NCBI GenBank assembly: GCA_036985715.1
Contig: BTQE01000001.1
Location: forward strand, 21,394 to 85,393
DNA length: 64,000 nt
Direction of reading: 5' to 3'
Origin: SMXL01 sp036985715
GTDB lineage: Bacteria > Bacteroidota > Rhodothermia > Rhodothermales > UBA10348
The translations under genes were made by a program, and so were the position numbers. Shown piece by piece: positions 9,368 to 18,078 of the stretch (the first letter of the stretch is position 1; each line of letters opens with the position of its first letter). A model generated the notes under the pieces. The model was not told the DNA's origin and did no database searches. It was given only the letters and a program-made list of their open reading frames with translations.

Positions 9368-10552
9368 ATGGATCGAGACAACGCTGATATTCTTGTCATC
9401 GGCGCCGGAATATTCGGAGCTACAGCAGCTGTTGAGCTTTGTTTGAGAGGCCACAAAGTGGCGATCATCGATGAAGGAGCACACCCGCATCCGCTCGCCG
9501 CGACGACCGACATCAGTAAAGTTATCCGGATGGAGTACGGCACTGACGAGCAGTATATGGCGATGGTCGAAGACTCTATTGTAGGTTTTCGAGAATGGAA
9601 CAATCGATTTGAAGAGGTGCTGTACCACGAAACCGGCGTAACCATGTTCACTCGAGAGGCGATGGAGCCGGGTGGATTCGAGTACGAGAGTTATCAGACG
9701 TTACTTCGACGGGGCCATACACCAGAAAGGCTCGGTACGGAGGAGATCGCTCGAAGATTTCCCGCATGGAAACCCGGAGAATACGTGGATGGATTTTTTC
9801 ACGCCGTGGGCGGATATGGTGAAAGTGGTCGCGTATTAGCACGTATTCGGAAGTGGGGTGAATCTATTGGTGTTCGAATGATCGACGATCTGGTTATCAA
9901 GATCGACGTGGAGAAAGGGAGGGCCGTGGGTGTTTTGACTGAGAAAAGCCAGCGGCTCGCCGCCGATCATATTGTCGTTGCTGCTGGCTCTTGGGCGCCC
10001 AACCTGGTACCAGAGCTGGTATCTGAGATGAAGGCTACCGGGCATCCGGTTTTTCATCTCAAGATCGACGATCACAGTTTGTTTACGCCGCCCGTGTTTG
10101 GAGCATTCACGGCGGATGTCGCTCGAACCGGTTGGTATGGCTTTCCTTACCATCCGTTGGAAGGCGTGATCAAGATCGCCAATCATGGTGTCGGAGTGGG
10201 GATAGACCCCGTTCATGACGCGCGCGAGGTAACCGTAGCAGATGAGCAATCACTCCGACATTTTCTTTCATTCACATTTCCTGCACTGGCTGACGCCCCG
10301 ATCGTTTTTACCCGCCTCTGTCTGTATTGCGACACTCGGGACGAACACCTCTGGATTGATCACCACCCGGGAATCGGTGGCTTAACGATTGCATCCGGAG
10401 GGAGTGGGCACGGGTTTAAATTCGCACCGGTACTTGGACCCTTGATTGCGGATGCCGTCGAGTCCAAGTCGAATGTGTGGCTTGATAAATTTCAGTGGCG
10501 AACGCTCCCCCCGGAGACCTCCGGAGAGGAAGCCGCGAGATACCATGGATAG
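9368..10552 (+). CDS. FAD-dependent oxidoreductase, monomeric sarcosine / N-methyl amino acid oxidase-like
   Basis: A soluble 394-residue flavoenzyme of the DAO/MSOX family. The Rossmann FAD motif is ILVIGAGIFGATAAVEL at residues 8-24, followed by the acidic end VAIIDEG. The C-terminal GGSGHGFKFAPVLG matches the FAD-contacting loop of sarcosine oxidase and N-methyltryptophan oxidase. RLCLYCDTRDEHLWID aligns with the segment that carries the covalent-flavin Cys in MSOX, and a Cys is kept in the right place, so covalent FAD is plausible. The expected reaction is oxidation of an N-methyl or secondary amino acid to an imine with hydrogen peroxide; the substrate is open. It stands alone, divergent from the PhoX-like gene. 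Confidence 0.87.
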   Translation: MDRDNADILVIGAGIFGATAAVELCLRGHKVAIIDEGAHPHPLAATTDISKVIRMEYGTDEQYMAMVEDSIVGFREWNNRFEEVLYHETGVTMFTREAMEPGGFEYESYQTLLRRGHTPERLGTEEIARRFPAWKPGEYVDGFFHAVGGYGESGRVLARIRKWGESIGVRMIDDLVIKIDVEKGRAVGVLTEKSQRLAADHIVVAAGSWAPNLVPELVSEMKATGHPVFHLKIDDHSLFTPPVFGAFTADVARTGWYGFPYHPLEGVIKIANHGVGVGIDPVHDAREVTVADEQSLRHFLSFTFPALADAPIVFTRLCLYCDTRDEHLWIDHHPGIGGLTIASGGSGHGFKFAPVLGPLIADAVESKSNVWLDKFQWRTLPPETSGEEAARYHG

Positions 10553-10629
10553 CTATGCACGTATTTTGGCACCATTACTAATTCGCTATTCCCGATCATC
10601 ACAAGTTGAATCATTAAAATAAGGAGACA

Positions 10630-11730
10630 ATGCCTCGGTTCAGGCCATTCTTATTCCCGTTAATTCTTGTACTCCTGATCGCAGGCTGCGACACGACTTC
10701 ATCTGATCGACCCGATGAGATTGGCGATGGTATCGTCGATTTAATGGAACCGTGGAAAACGGCTTCTCCAGGCGACATCGGACTCAGTTCTTCGGTTCTG
10801 AGCGCAGCGGCAGCGAAAGCGGCCAGGAATCTTCGATTTAGAAGTTTACTGGTCGTGAAAGACGGAAGGCTGGTGTTCGAGAGATATTTTAATGGCTCAA
10901 CCGAGAGCGAGTTGACCGACGTACGATCCGTTACGAAAAGCGTCGTTTCAACGCTTGTCGGGATCGCGCTTGACAAGGGTCATATTACTGATCTTGACGA
11001 GAGCATAGGAAATGCCCTGGCCAGTCGTGTTGAAATCCTGCCCGAATATGTGGACAACATTACGATTCGAGACTTACTCACGATGTCTGGCGGATGGGCA
11101 TGGGACGAAGGAGCCGGGAATTCATACACTGAGTGGATTGGATCAGAGAATCATATCCAATACGTTTTGGATCTACCGAGATTGCCAAGTCCTGGTTTTC
11201 TTTACAATTCCGGAGCTGTTCATTTGCTGGGTGTCGTTCTCGAGGTCATGACAGGGAAAGATCTGGAAGACTATGCCGACCTGTTCTTATTCGACAAAAT
11301 TGGAATTCAGAGGAAAACCTGGGAATCGCTGGAGAACGGCTATGTCAATGGCGGCGCTGGAATCGATCTCCGGCCCAGAGACCTGGCTCGCATTGGACAA
11401 CTGTTTATCCAGAACGGTTTTTCCGGACGAGAACAGGTGCTTTCAGAATCATGGATTACCGAAGCAACGTCACCGAAGTTCGACTGGCGGTCCTCGTTCG
11501 GCACGGTGACTTCCATGTCCTATGGGTATCTCTGGTGGACGAACGAAGGCGGAAGCACACCGGCATTCTTTGCCTGGGGATGGGGTGGGCAGTTCATTTA
11601 TGTGGTACCCGATAGGCGGCTGGTTATCGTGACCACCACTCGCTATCAAGGCTTGAACGCCGAGGGCGGGCCTGGTCAACTGGAACGTCTTGGCCTGGAA
11701 GTGATCACGGATATTGTGGATCCAGGTTAG
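10630..11730 (+). CDS. Serine hydrolase lipoprotein, class C beta-lactamase fold
   Basis: A 366-residue protein with a lipoprotein signal ending LLIAGC. A good ribosome site (AAGGAGA, 10620-10626) precedes the ATG. The beta-lactamase/DD-peptidase family motifs are present: SVTK with nucleophile Ser near residue 100 and Lys at 103, YNSG (the Tyr-x-Asn-like box) near 192, and WGWGGQF in place of the K/H-T/S-G triad region near the C-terminus. DLLTMSGGWAWDEG is typical of esterase/6-aminohexanoate-dimer hydrolase-like members of the family rather than true beta-lactamases. The probable role is periplasmic hydrolysis of an ester, amide or peptide. No partner gene is adjacent. Confidence 0.85.
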   Translation: MPRFRPFLFPLILVLLIAGCDTTSSDRPDEIGDGIVDLMEPWKTASPGDIGLSSSVLSAAAAKAARNLRFRSLLVVKDGRLVFERYFNGSTESELTDVRSVTKSVVSTLVGIALDKGHITDLDESIGNALASRVEILPEYVDNITIRDLLTMSGGWAWDEGAGNSYTEWIGSENHIQYVLDLPRLPSPGFLYNSGAVHLLGVVLEVMTGKDLEDYADLFLFDKIGIQRKTWESLENGYVNGGAGIDLRPRDLARIGQLFIQNGFSGREQVLSESWITEATSPKFDWRSSFGTVTSMSYGYLWWTNEGGSTPAFFAWGWGGQFIYVVPDRRLVIVTTTRYQGLNAEGGPGQLERLGLEVITDIVDPG

Positions 11731-11767
11731 ATCTGACTGTTGCAGCCTTTGCTCGATTTCGCACCCA

Positions 11768-12154
11768 TTACGTGATTAGCTGAAACGTAAACCGATGCGT
11801 ATGCCCGGAATTGTTCGTCGACGTCACGGTGACCACGCCCCCGGACCCCAACGAGGCCAACTGGGCCGCTGACAGCGTAACCATATGAATGTGGCCTCCG
11901 GAATTCGAGGTGTCGTACGTTTCGTTCGACGCTGAAGCGAAATCGGCTGTGGGTATCTGGGCGGAGTGCGAATGCCCGGCGACTACGGTTGAGGTAGCCG
12001 TTAGAATCGTGGGCTGATTGTTCCCACCATTGTTACCGCCGTTGTTGTTTCCACCAGTGTTATCTGAGTTGCTGTCGCAGCCGACCAGATACACGGCGCC
12101 TGCGAAAACGGGAAACGCCTGGCCTGCCTTAATTATAAATCGACGTCGGTCCAT
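11768..12154 (-). CDS. His-rich small lipoprotein-like protein with three GHxH-type motifs
   Basis: A protein of 128 residues from the ATG at 12154, which has GGTGAG a few bases upstream; a GTG at 12166 is the other option. The N-terminus MDRRRFIIKAGQAFPVFAG combines a basic Tat-like start with a hydrophobic stretch ending LVGCDS, a lipobox. An Asn/Gly-rich linker follows (NTGGNNNGGNNGGNNQ). The mature domain contains three spaced metal-like motifs: GHSH, GGHIH and GHTHRFTF, with LSAAQLASLGSGG between them. Similar GHTH-containing exported proteins are known only as uncharacterised. Metal binding outside the cytoplasm is inference from the His spacing. Confidence 0.7.
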   Translation of the reverse strand: MDRRRFIIKAGQAFPVFAGAVYLVGCDSNSDNTGGNNNGGNNGGNNQPTILTATSTVVAGHSHSAQIPTADFASASNETYDTSNSGGHIHMVTLSAAQLASLGSGGVVTVTSTNNSGHTHRFTFQLIT

Positions 12155-12593
12155 GGATCTCACCACTACTGATTAATTAGTTATAGGTCGTGTAGACTGG
12201 GTGTCTTGATCTAAGTCAGACATTACAACCTAATTGCTCGCAGAACGGTTATCGGACGAGCTGGAGGAGGGTAATTCTGAGTGCACTAAACCCCTGGTCC
12301 GTCAAGCATCCCATTCAGTTCCACATTCTCTTTGAATCCGAGGTTCAAGCTTCTTGCATTCGGCTTTATATCCGAAAGAGCAATCTCACACGTTGGCAAT
12401 GAACTGGGCGCAAACGGAGCGCTGTATTTCAAACGCCCATAGTTGCCAAAATTGACTGGTATACTACGTAGTTTTAAGTATTTAGACGGGAAATCCGGTG
12501 TCGATAGTAAGATTAGAAAATAGGTGAAGATTGGAATCTGTAATAGAGACCCTGGCACGACAAAACTGAATCACAACCTCAAGGGATGCGGCT
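12155..12593. other. Intergenic stretch without a recognised gene
   Basis: This stretch lies between divergent genes (the His-rich lipoprotein on the minus strand and the STAS gene on the plus strand). A minus-strand frame of 90 codons at 12286-12558 has no start context, family resemblance or typical codon use, and I do not call it. The stretch must hold the promoters of both neighbours. No hairpin or repeat is evident. Confidence 0.5.
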
Positions 12594-12929
12594 ATGAGTT
12601 TCCCCGTCGAATCGATCACTAGCGACACCGTCGTCGTCAAAATCGGATCAAACCTCGATTTTCGGAATGCGCCGGATTTTAAGGAAATTTATCAAACTCA
12701 GGTAAGCGCGGGAATACGCAATTTCATATTGGATTTCTCGGATACACGTATTCTCGATTCATGCGGGTTCGGATCGCTTTTTACCCTCTACAGAAAGCTA
12801 AGGGCTAGTCGTGGTCAGATCTGCTTCGCCTCTTCTTCGGAGACAGTGAAGGAAGCTGTCCAGCTCACGCACGTCTACAAAATATTTCCCCAGTTCGACA
12901 CCGTCGAGTCTGCGTTTGAATCGATTTAG
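12594..12929 (+). CDS. STAS-domain anti-sigma factor antagonist
   Basis: A 111-residue protein that is wholly a STAS domain. The strand NFILDFSDTRILDSCGFGSL carries the conserved Asp-Ser just before the helix; the Ser (DSCGFG) is the site that partner kinases of the SpoIIAB/RsbW type phosphorylate. The C-terminal half follows the pattern of SpoIIAA/RsbV proteins (GQICFASSSETVKEAVQ, then FPQFDTVESAF). The expected role is a partner-switching regulator that releases a sigma factor or controls another output when dephosphorylated. No anti-sigma kinase or phosphatase is adjacent, so the partner must be elsewhere in the genome. Confidence 0.88.
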   Translation: MSFPVESITSDTVVVKIGSNLDFRNAPDFKEIYQTQVSAGIRNFILDFSDTRILDSCGFGSLFTLYRKLRASRGQICFASSSETVKEAVQLTHVYKIFPQFDTVESAFESI

Positions 12930-12976
12930 TCGCTGGACATCAGTCCGAGTCCGAACACCGGATATACCCGGGCCGG

Positions 12977-13192
12977 GTGGTGGGTCTTTCTGGAACGTTT
13001 TGGACCTCCGTACTTACAGAAGGGAGTTTATATGACAAAACACCTGCGTTTCAGGGGCGCTATGTTTTTGATATTGGGATTGTGCCGACGTATCGTCTAT
13101 CACAGGAAACATCCGTCGTGTCGCGATTCATTTACATGACGGGGACAATATCAGGATTTGATGGCGGAGTTGATCTGAGCGTCATTTTATGA
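12977..13192 (+). pseudogene. Possible C-terminal remnant of an outer-membrane beta-barrel protein
   Basis: A 71-codon frame starting with GTG. Its last 45 residues look like alternating amphipathic strands: GRYVFDIGIVPTYRL, then TSVVSRFIYMTGTISG, ending GGVDLSVIL. That fits the C-terminal strands of an outer-membrane barrel, but no N-terminal part, signal peptide or ribosome site precedes it. I read it as the tail of a lost gene. A chance open frame is possible. The stretch 13193-13325 that follows shows nothing. Confidence 0.3.
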
Positions 13193-13325
13193 GCGATTCC
13201 GCCGCAGTCGAAGCCAAATTGGCCCGGCATCAAAACCATCTATTTTAGTCGTCTTTGGTCAGATTTCGGTGAGTAACTTGCCTTCAGACGCTTAGCGATG
13301 TCTGGAAACCGACGTAGAGATCATC

Positions 13326-14945
13326 ATGGATTCGGACCGTACTCCTCGAGGTAGTGACTTACTAGGTGACCACAGGCTGAATAAGTCGACGGCTTTTACT
13401 GTCGAAGAACGGGATCGGTACGGCTTGAGGGGCTTACTCCCCCACGGTGTGTTTCCGCAAGAGATGCAGAAGGCCCGGGTGCTTCAGAACATGCGGCGCA
13501 AAGTCTCTGACATAGGAAAGTATATCTTTCTCGGCGGTCTTCAGGATCGCAACGAGCGGCTTTTCTTCAGGACGGTTATTGATGAGATTGACGAGATCAT
13601 GCCACTCATCTACACACCAACCGTTGGTCAGGCTTGTCGCGAGTTTTCACACATCTTTCGTCGGCCCACCGGATTTCACATCTCGATAGACGACAAGGGC
13701 GATATCCGCCGGATTTTGGACAACTGGCCGAATGAGGACGTTCGAATCATCGTCATCACCGACGGTGAACGTATCCTGGGCCTGGGAGATCTGGGTGCCA
13801 ATGGAATGGGGATTCCAGTCGGAAAACTCTCGCTTTATGTCGCCTGCGCCGGTATTCGTCCGGAGCAGTGTCTGCCTGTGATGCTGGATGTGGGTACTGA
13901 CAACGACGAAATTCGAACCGATCCACTTTATCTCGGATATCCACATCGTCGCGTCCGTGGCCAGGCGTATCTAGATCTCGTCGAGGAATTCGTAAATGCC
14001 GTTCAGGACAAATTCCCACGAGCACTCATACAGTTCGAAGACTTCCTGACACCCAATGCGATTCTTCTTCTGGAGCTTTATCGCGATCGGATTCTCTGTT
14101 TCAACGATGATATCCAGGGTACGGCAGCGGTGGCTTTGGCAGGCGTCCATGCAGCGACCCGGATTTCGGGTATTGAATTCAAGAATCAACGGATTCTTTT
14201 TTTCGGTGCCGGATCGGCCGCAACGGGTATTGGAGAACTCATGGTGTCCTCGTTGGAAGAAGAGGGCCTCGAACGAAATGAGGCTTATGAACACATCTGG
14301 TTCATCGATTCCAAGGGACTCGTGGTATCCAGCAGGGACGATCTGGCGGAGCACAAAAAACCATTCGCGCATGATCATGAATGGATGACATTCGCTGATG
14401 CAGTACCCGAGATTAAGCCGCATGTTTTAATAGGGGTTGCAGGAAGAGGCGGGAGCTTTACGCAGGAAATCGTAGAAACAATGTCATCGGTCAACGAGAG
14501 GCCTACAATCTTTGCACTCTCCAATCCGACCTCCAAAGCGGAATGCACGGCCGAGCAGGCATATGAGTGGAGCGATGGGAGGGCCATCTTCGCAAGCGGC
14601 AGCCCATTCGGTCCGGTGGAGTACCGCGGTCGAACATTCAAACCGGGCCAGGGAAATAACTCGTATATCTTCCCGGGAGTGGGTCTGGGAATCATCGCAT
14701 GCGGCGCGCGGCGGGTCACTGATGACATGTTCATGGCAGCCGCCAAGACGTTGGCAGGAATGGTTCACGAGGAAGACATAGGGGTGGGATCTCTGTTTCC
14801 ACCCCTCTCATCCATTCGAAAGGTTTCTCTCCAAATAGCGATTGCCGTTGCGGAAGCAGCCTACGAAACAGGTCTGGCTACCGAGACAAGGCCGGAGAAT
14901 CTCGAAGAACATATTGCCGGGTTGATGTACGATCCGACGTACTGA
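13326..14945 (+). CDS. maeA: NAD-type malic enzyme
   Basis: A 539-residue enzyme of normal length for the bacterial/eukaryotic long malic enzymes. The motifs appear in order: the N-terminal GLRGLLPHGVFPQE, IYTPTVGQACREF with the catalytic Tyr, GLGDLGANGMGIPVGKL with the catalytic Lys, IQFEDF and FNDDIQGTAAV with the divalent-metal acids, the Rossmann loop GAGSAATGIGEL, and ALSNPTSKAECTAEQAY. It converts malate to pyruvate and carbon dioxide with NAD(P). The NAD preference is assigned by its close likeness to MaeA/SfcA and is not proven. It converges on the MaoC gene, with only 6 bases between their stops. Confidence 0.95.
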   Translation: MDSDRTPRGSDLLGDHRLNKSTAFTVEERDRYGLRGLLPHGVFPQEMQKARVLQNMRRKVSDIGKYIFLGGLQDRNERLFFRTVIDEIDEIMPLIYTPTVGQACREFSHIFRRPTGFHISIDDKGDIRRILDNWPNEDVRIIVITDGERILGLGDLGANGMGIPVGKLSLYVACAGIRPEQCLPVMLDVGTDNDEIRTDPLYLGYPHRRVRGQAYLDLVEEFVNAVQDKFPRALIQFEDFLTPNAILLLELYRDRILCFNDDIQGTAAVALAGVHAATRISGIEFKNQRILFFGAGSAATGIGELMVSSLEEEGLERNEAYEHIWFIDSKGLVVSSRDDLAEHKKPFAHDHEWMTFADAVPEIKPHVLIGVAGRGGSFTQEIVETMSSVNERPTIFALSNPTSKAECTAEQAYEWSDGRAIFASGSPFGPVEYRGRTFKPGQGNNSYIFPGVGLGIIACGARRVTDDMFMAAAKTLAGMVHEEDIGVGSLFPPLSSIRKVSLQIAIAVAEAAYETGLATETRPENLEEHIAGLMYDPTY

Positions 14946-14951
14946 TTTGTC

Positions 14952-15356
14952 TCATTCTCCGGAGAACGTATAACACCACGCTTCTCCCTCAAGGACCAAT
15001 TCTCCGTCCTGTCGTCGGACTTCAAACTTGATCTGAGTGACGGGTTTGCTCTCATGAACGCTTACGACCTCGGCCTCGGCGGTAATCGTATCTCCGATGA
15101 AAACGGGTGCGGTGAACTTCCAATTCTGACTCAGAAAAACAGTACCGGCTCCGGGCATATCCATGGCTACGAGGGCGTGTAGTAAACCGGTGGTTAGTCC
15201 TCCCTGAACAACCAGTTTGCCAAACCGGGTTTTCGCTGCGAATTGTTCATCGAAGTGAAGAGGATTCCGATCGCCACTGATCTCGGCAAATTTTTCTACA
15301 TGGTCACTGGTGATGGTGATCGAGCGCGTTGCTTTTTGACCGACAGTTAGATTCAT
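14952..15356 (-). CDS. MaoC-type enoyl-CoA hydratase
   Basis: A 134-residue hotdog-fold protein. The segment HVEKFAEISGDRNPLHFDE contains the Asp and His dyad of R-specific enoyl-CoA hydratases (PhaJ/MaoC), and GLLHALVAMDMPGAGTVFL matches the substrate helix and strand. The likely reaction is hydration of a trans-2-enoyl-CoA to an R-3-hydroxyacyl-CoA; closely similar hotdogs act as 3-hydroxyacyl-ACP dehydratases. The next gene on the strand is 128 bases upstream, so operon membership is uncertain. Confidence 0.88.
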   Translation of the reverse strand: MNLTVGQKATRSITITSDHVEKFAEISGDRNPLHFDEQFAAKTRFGKLVVQGGLTTGLLHALVAMDMPGAGTVFLSQNWKFTAPVFIGDTITAEAEVVSVHESKPVTQIKFEVRRQDGELVLEGEAWCYTFSGE

Positions 15357-15484
15357 TCGTACTCCGGTATGCGTAAGACTATCCGCCTATTTCGTCCACA
15401 TACGCTTGAATTCATGATCGTGCCACGAGACGCGAAGTGTTCCTTTATGCCGCCCCTAACCGGGTCACGTCCTCGATCGCGTAA

Positions 15485-16276
15485 TCATACTTTTTCTGCG
15501 ACGACCGTCACGCTTTTAACACCGTACTTCTTGGTTGCACCCTGCGCGTCAGCGGAGATGAACTGATATTGAGGATTGTCTACGAGTGTGACTACACGGA
15601 GCCCGGCCGCCTTCATTGCAGCGCGATAATCATCGATCTGCATTGCGCCACCAATACAGGCTGCCCAGTAGGTCGTATTACAGGTAATGCCCTCAGGCAG
15701 TTGTTGCTCAGAAACGATGTCGGACAGAGCGAGTCTTCCACCTTTCTTGAGGACTCGGGCGACTTCTTGAAAAACCTTCGACTTATCTGCAGCAAGATTA
15801 AAGACCCCGTTGCTGATGACGACGTCGAACGAATCATCACTACATGGAACGTCCTCCAGGTAGGCCTTCAAGTAGGACAGGTTTGAAACACCAGCCTCTT
15901 GTGCAAGACGCTTCGACTTGGCAAGTTGCTCATCCGTCATGTCAACGCCGACCACAATACCTTTTTCACCTACTTTCAAAACGGCCACAAACGTATCCAT
16001 TCCGGATCCGCTTCCAAAGTCGATGACGCGTTCACCTTCGCGAATGTTCGCGGCATCAAAAAAGTATCCGACGCCTGCGAAAGACTCGATTGATTCGGCT
16101 GGAATTCGGTCGAGATCTTCCGGTGAATATCCCAATCGCTCGGCCAGCTTGCGACCCATCTCGAAGTGGTATTCGCCATGTGGATCGAGGGCAACATCGC
16201 GATACATGTCCTTAACTTTTTGTTCTAATTCGCTGGCGTCGATTGACGCGGCTGTCGTCACGCTTGAATCTGACAT
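15485..16276 (-). CDS. SAM-dependent methyltransferase, arsenite methyltransferase-like
   Basis: A 263-residue class I methyltransferase. Motif I is VIDFGSGSGMDTF, motif II VVGVDMTDEQL, motif IV FDVVISNGVFNLAADK and the post-motif VLKKGGRLALSDIV. The domain order and the WAACIGGA segment near residue 205 match the ArsM branch. One Cys of that branch is kept in WAACIGG, another is present in DVPCSDD and a third in GITCNTT, but the usual SNC before the VINL segment is Gly here (SNGVFNL). Arsenite methylation is therefore possible rather than shown; a small-molecule methyltransferase is the alternative. No ars genes are near. Confidence 0.8.
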   Translation of the reverse strand: MSDSSVTTAASIDASELEQKVKDMYRDVALDPHGEYHFEMGRKLAERLGYSPEDLDRIPAESIESFAGVGYFFDAANIREGERVIDFGSGSGMDTFVAVLKVGEKGIVVGVDMTDEQLAKSKRLAQEAGVSNLSYLKAYLEDVPCSDDSFDVVISNGVFNLAADKSKVFQEVARVLKKGGRLALSDIVSEQQLPEGITCNTTYWAACIGGAMQIDDYRAAMKAAGLRVVTLVDNPQYQFISADAQGATKKYGVKSVTVVAEKV

Positions 16277-16532
16277 CTTTCTATCCGTTTTGAGTTTCTA
16301 CAGTGAATCGATCTGGCAACAAAGACGAATACTCTGCCGGGCCAGAGTTTCCGTTTTGGTAGTTCGTGAAACGTACTCTGACCACATCCATAAATCAACC
16401 CGTCGACTATTTCACTCGTGTCAAGACATCCGCCAGAGCGTTATTCAGGATGAGGAGTGTAACGAAATGGCTCAATCCTTTCAATAGGTTCACCAGTTCC
16501 GCGGTAACCTATCGGGGAGCATGCTGAGTGTA

Positions 16533-17057
16533 CTATCGCTGGGCGCCGAACACCTGCGTCCAGTAAGACTGATAGGTAGATGTGCTGTTGAAAACGACGG
16601 CCATACCGACTTCCTTAAAGTTGGGATCCATAATTAATCGGCAGTGCCCGGGGCTGTCGAGCCAGGCTGTCATTGCGCGCTCGGCCTCGGTATAGCCACC
16701 ATAAATATTTTCTCCGACCGTTCGCCAGCTATAGGCTGTCGCGGTTACTCGATCGGCTACTGTTGAGCCATCAGAACCTGTATGGCTGAAGAAATCCCCG
16801 AAGGCCATGTCTTCGGAATGCGACTGTGCTGCCGTTGCAAGTTTGCTGTTCCAGGTGACAGGCGATGTGGCTGCGTGTTGCGAGGCACCGCAGGATCGCG
16901 CAGTTGCGCGCGCTGCGTTGACCAGAGAGACCAAATCGAGTTCAGATGTACTGGCAGACTCTACTTGCTCTAGTTCGTCCGCCGATTCGACTGGACTTAA
17001 TGAATCGCAGGCGGTGAACACAGAAACAACCAATATTGCTGCTACCAGGCGTATCAT
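16533..17057 (-). CDS. CAP (SCP/PR1)-domain lipoprotein
   Basis: The start at 17057 (MIRLVAAILVVSVFTACDS) gives 174 residues with a lipobox Cys; the open frame runs 44 codons further upstream, but that part lacks signal character. The CAP domain shows VSLVNAARATARSCG, WNSKLATAAQSHSEDMAF, FFSHTGSDGSTVADRV, VGENIYGGY and AMTAWLDSPGHCRLIM. His and Glu in FSHTG, GENIYGG and SPGHC correspond to the conserved cavity residues of the superfamily. Bacterial CAP lipoproteins are exported proteins of mostly unknown role, some binding lipids or acting on cell walls. The gene is 109 bases downstream of the Cys-motif protein gene. Confidence 0.88.
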   Translation of the reverse strand: MIRLVAAILVVSVFTACDSLSPVESADELEQVESASTSELDLVSLVNAARATARSCGASQHAATSPVTWNSKLATAAQSHSEDMAFGDFFSHTGSDGSTVADRVTATAYSWRTVGENIYGGYTEAERAMTAWLDSPGHCRLIMDPNFKEVGMAVVFNSTSTYQSYWTQVFGAQR

Positions 17058-17166
17058 TTTTTTCGTCGCCAAACGCGTTCTTAGCCGTTGGTGTCGGCAG
17101 ATGATGTCTTTCTGTCTAGACCGCTTGAATTTCGAGTGCCAGCGGTCGGGATGATCCGGCGTTGGA

Positions 17167-17763
17167 CTAGTCCGTGGCACCCTGCTCAATCATTGTGAGG
17201 TCTCTGTCGGCTTCGCTGCATGATTGTCGCGCGGCACTGCCACACGAAGTACAGACTCTAATCTTGCTGAGTACTGAATTGATGGATGGTGGCTCAGTGG
17301 GCAGAGGTAGAGAGCCTCCCTTTGACATGATGCTTCTCGATTGTTTCTGGAGTCTTTGCATACCATCCAGACACCGGCGAGTCAGTGTCAAATTATCGCT
17401 GTTTCGCAATGCCTCCATTGACCGGCCCGCTCGAATGAGTCGCCTGAGTTCCATGATAAGCCATTGTACAGTCACGCTTTCCGAGTATTCGCTCGTCGCA
17501 GCAACCGCTGGATTCGAATGAGCTGAGATTGGGGCTGAGCTGCCTCCGACCGATCCGTAGTCCGTTTCGAAGTAATCGAGATCCTGGGTTGGTTCTTCTA
17601 CGTATTCTGTCGTCTCACGAGAATTGGCCGCCGAGACATTCGAGGCTTGATGTGACGAGACGTTATCACCCAGAATCAAATAAGCCATGAGGCCCGAAAA
17701 TAGGACCAGGATCACTAGAGCAATCTTAGTCTCTTTGGTCCAGAAGGCGTTTTTTTCAGTCAT
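17167..17763 (-). CDS. Membrane-anchored protein of an unrecognised family with a Cys-motif tail
   Basis: A 198-residue protein. A single hydrophobic helix (about residues 13-31, IALVILVLFSGLMAYLIL) anchors it, followed by a Ser/Thr/acidic linker to about residue 90. The C-terminal 85 residues form a compact unit: MEALRNSDNLTLTRRCLDG, MQRLQKQSRSIMSK, then VCTSCGSAARQSCSEADRDL. The spacing of Cys (RRC, CTSCG, SCSE) suggests a disulfide or metal site. This unit is repeated in a shorter gene at 18079-18333 with the same order of residues (ALRN, RRC-DGMQ, SIM/AIM, C-SCG, D-DL). I do not recognise the family and assign no function. Confidence 0.75.
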   Translation of the reverse strand: MTEKNAFWTKETKIALVILVLFSGLMAYLILGDNVSSHQASNVSAANSRETTEYVEEPTQDLDYFETDYGSVGGSSAPISAHSNPAVAATSEYSESVTVQWLIMELRRLIRAGRSMEALRNSDNLTLTRRCLDGMQRLQKQSRSIMSKGGSLPLPTEPPSINSVLSKIRVCTSCGSAARQSCSEADRDLTMIEQGATD

Positions 17764-18078
17764 TGACGCCGAAGGGTCGATTATTGAGTGGAACGCTTGA
17801 AAACGCGAAAATCCCGATCAGTATCGTTAGTATCGCGTCAACGACTGTTTTGTATATACGTAGTTCTACGTATTTGCAACGGACACTACTGCGTGTAAGT
17901 AATTGTGATTGCAAGATATACGCATAACAATCAGAATCGACGCAAGCAGTTGAATTTCTCTCTTCAGAGACCTTGAAAGATATGCGACGAGACCTTGGAA
18001 CACTGCTATAATTTCGTACTCAGTAATCAAGCCGCCTGGCGTCTACAACTCCGGTCTGTACAAGGGCTCAGAAAGAGG
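17764..18078. other. Intergenic stretch between the two Cys-motif paralogues
   Basis: No gene is seen. It is rich in A and T around 17830-17940 and would hold the promoter of the minus-strand gene that starts at 17763 and the 3' end region of the paralogue that ends at 18079. A plus-strand frame at 17995-18207 is only the shadow of the paralogue. Confidence 0.45.

Noticed and set aside
9257..9628. Open frames on both strands around the start of the FAD oxidase
   Set aside because: They are shadows of the oxidase frame and its upstream region; none shows a family motif.
10630..11730. True beta-lactamase or antibiotic resistance gene
   Set aside because: The SxxK and YxN-like boxes are present but the KTG-type triad is replaced by WGGQ, as in esterase-type relatives.
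12286..12558. Minus-strand 90-codon open frame
   Set aside because: No ribosome site, family likeness or normal composition; it lies in a gap between divergent genes.
15485..16276. Firm call of arsenite methyltransferase
   Set aside because: One of the expected Cys is replaced by Gly and no arsenic genes are nearby, so only a likeness is stated.
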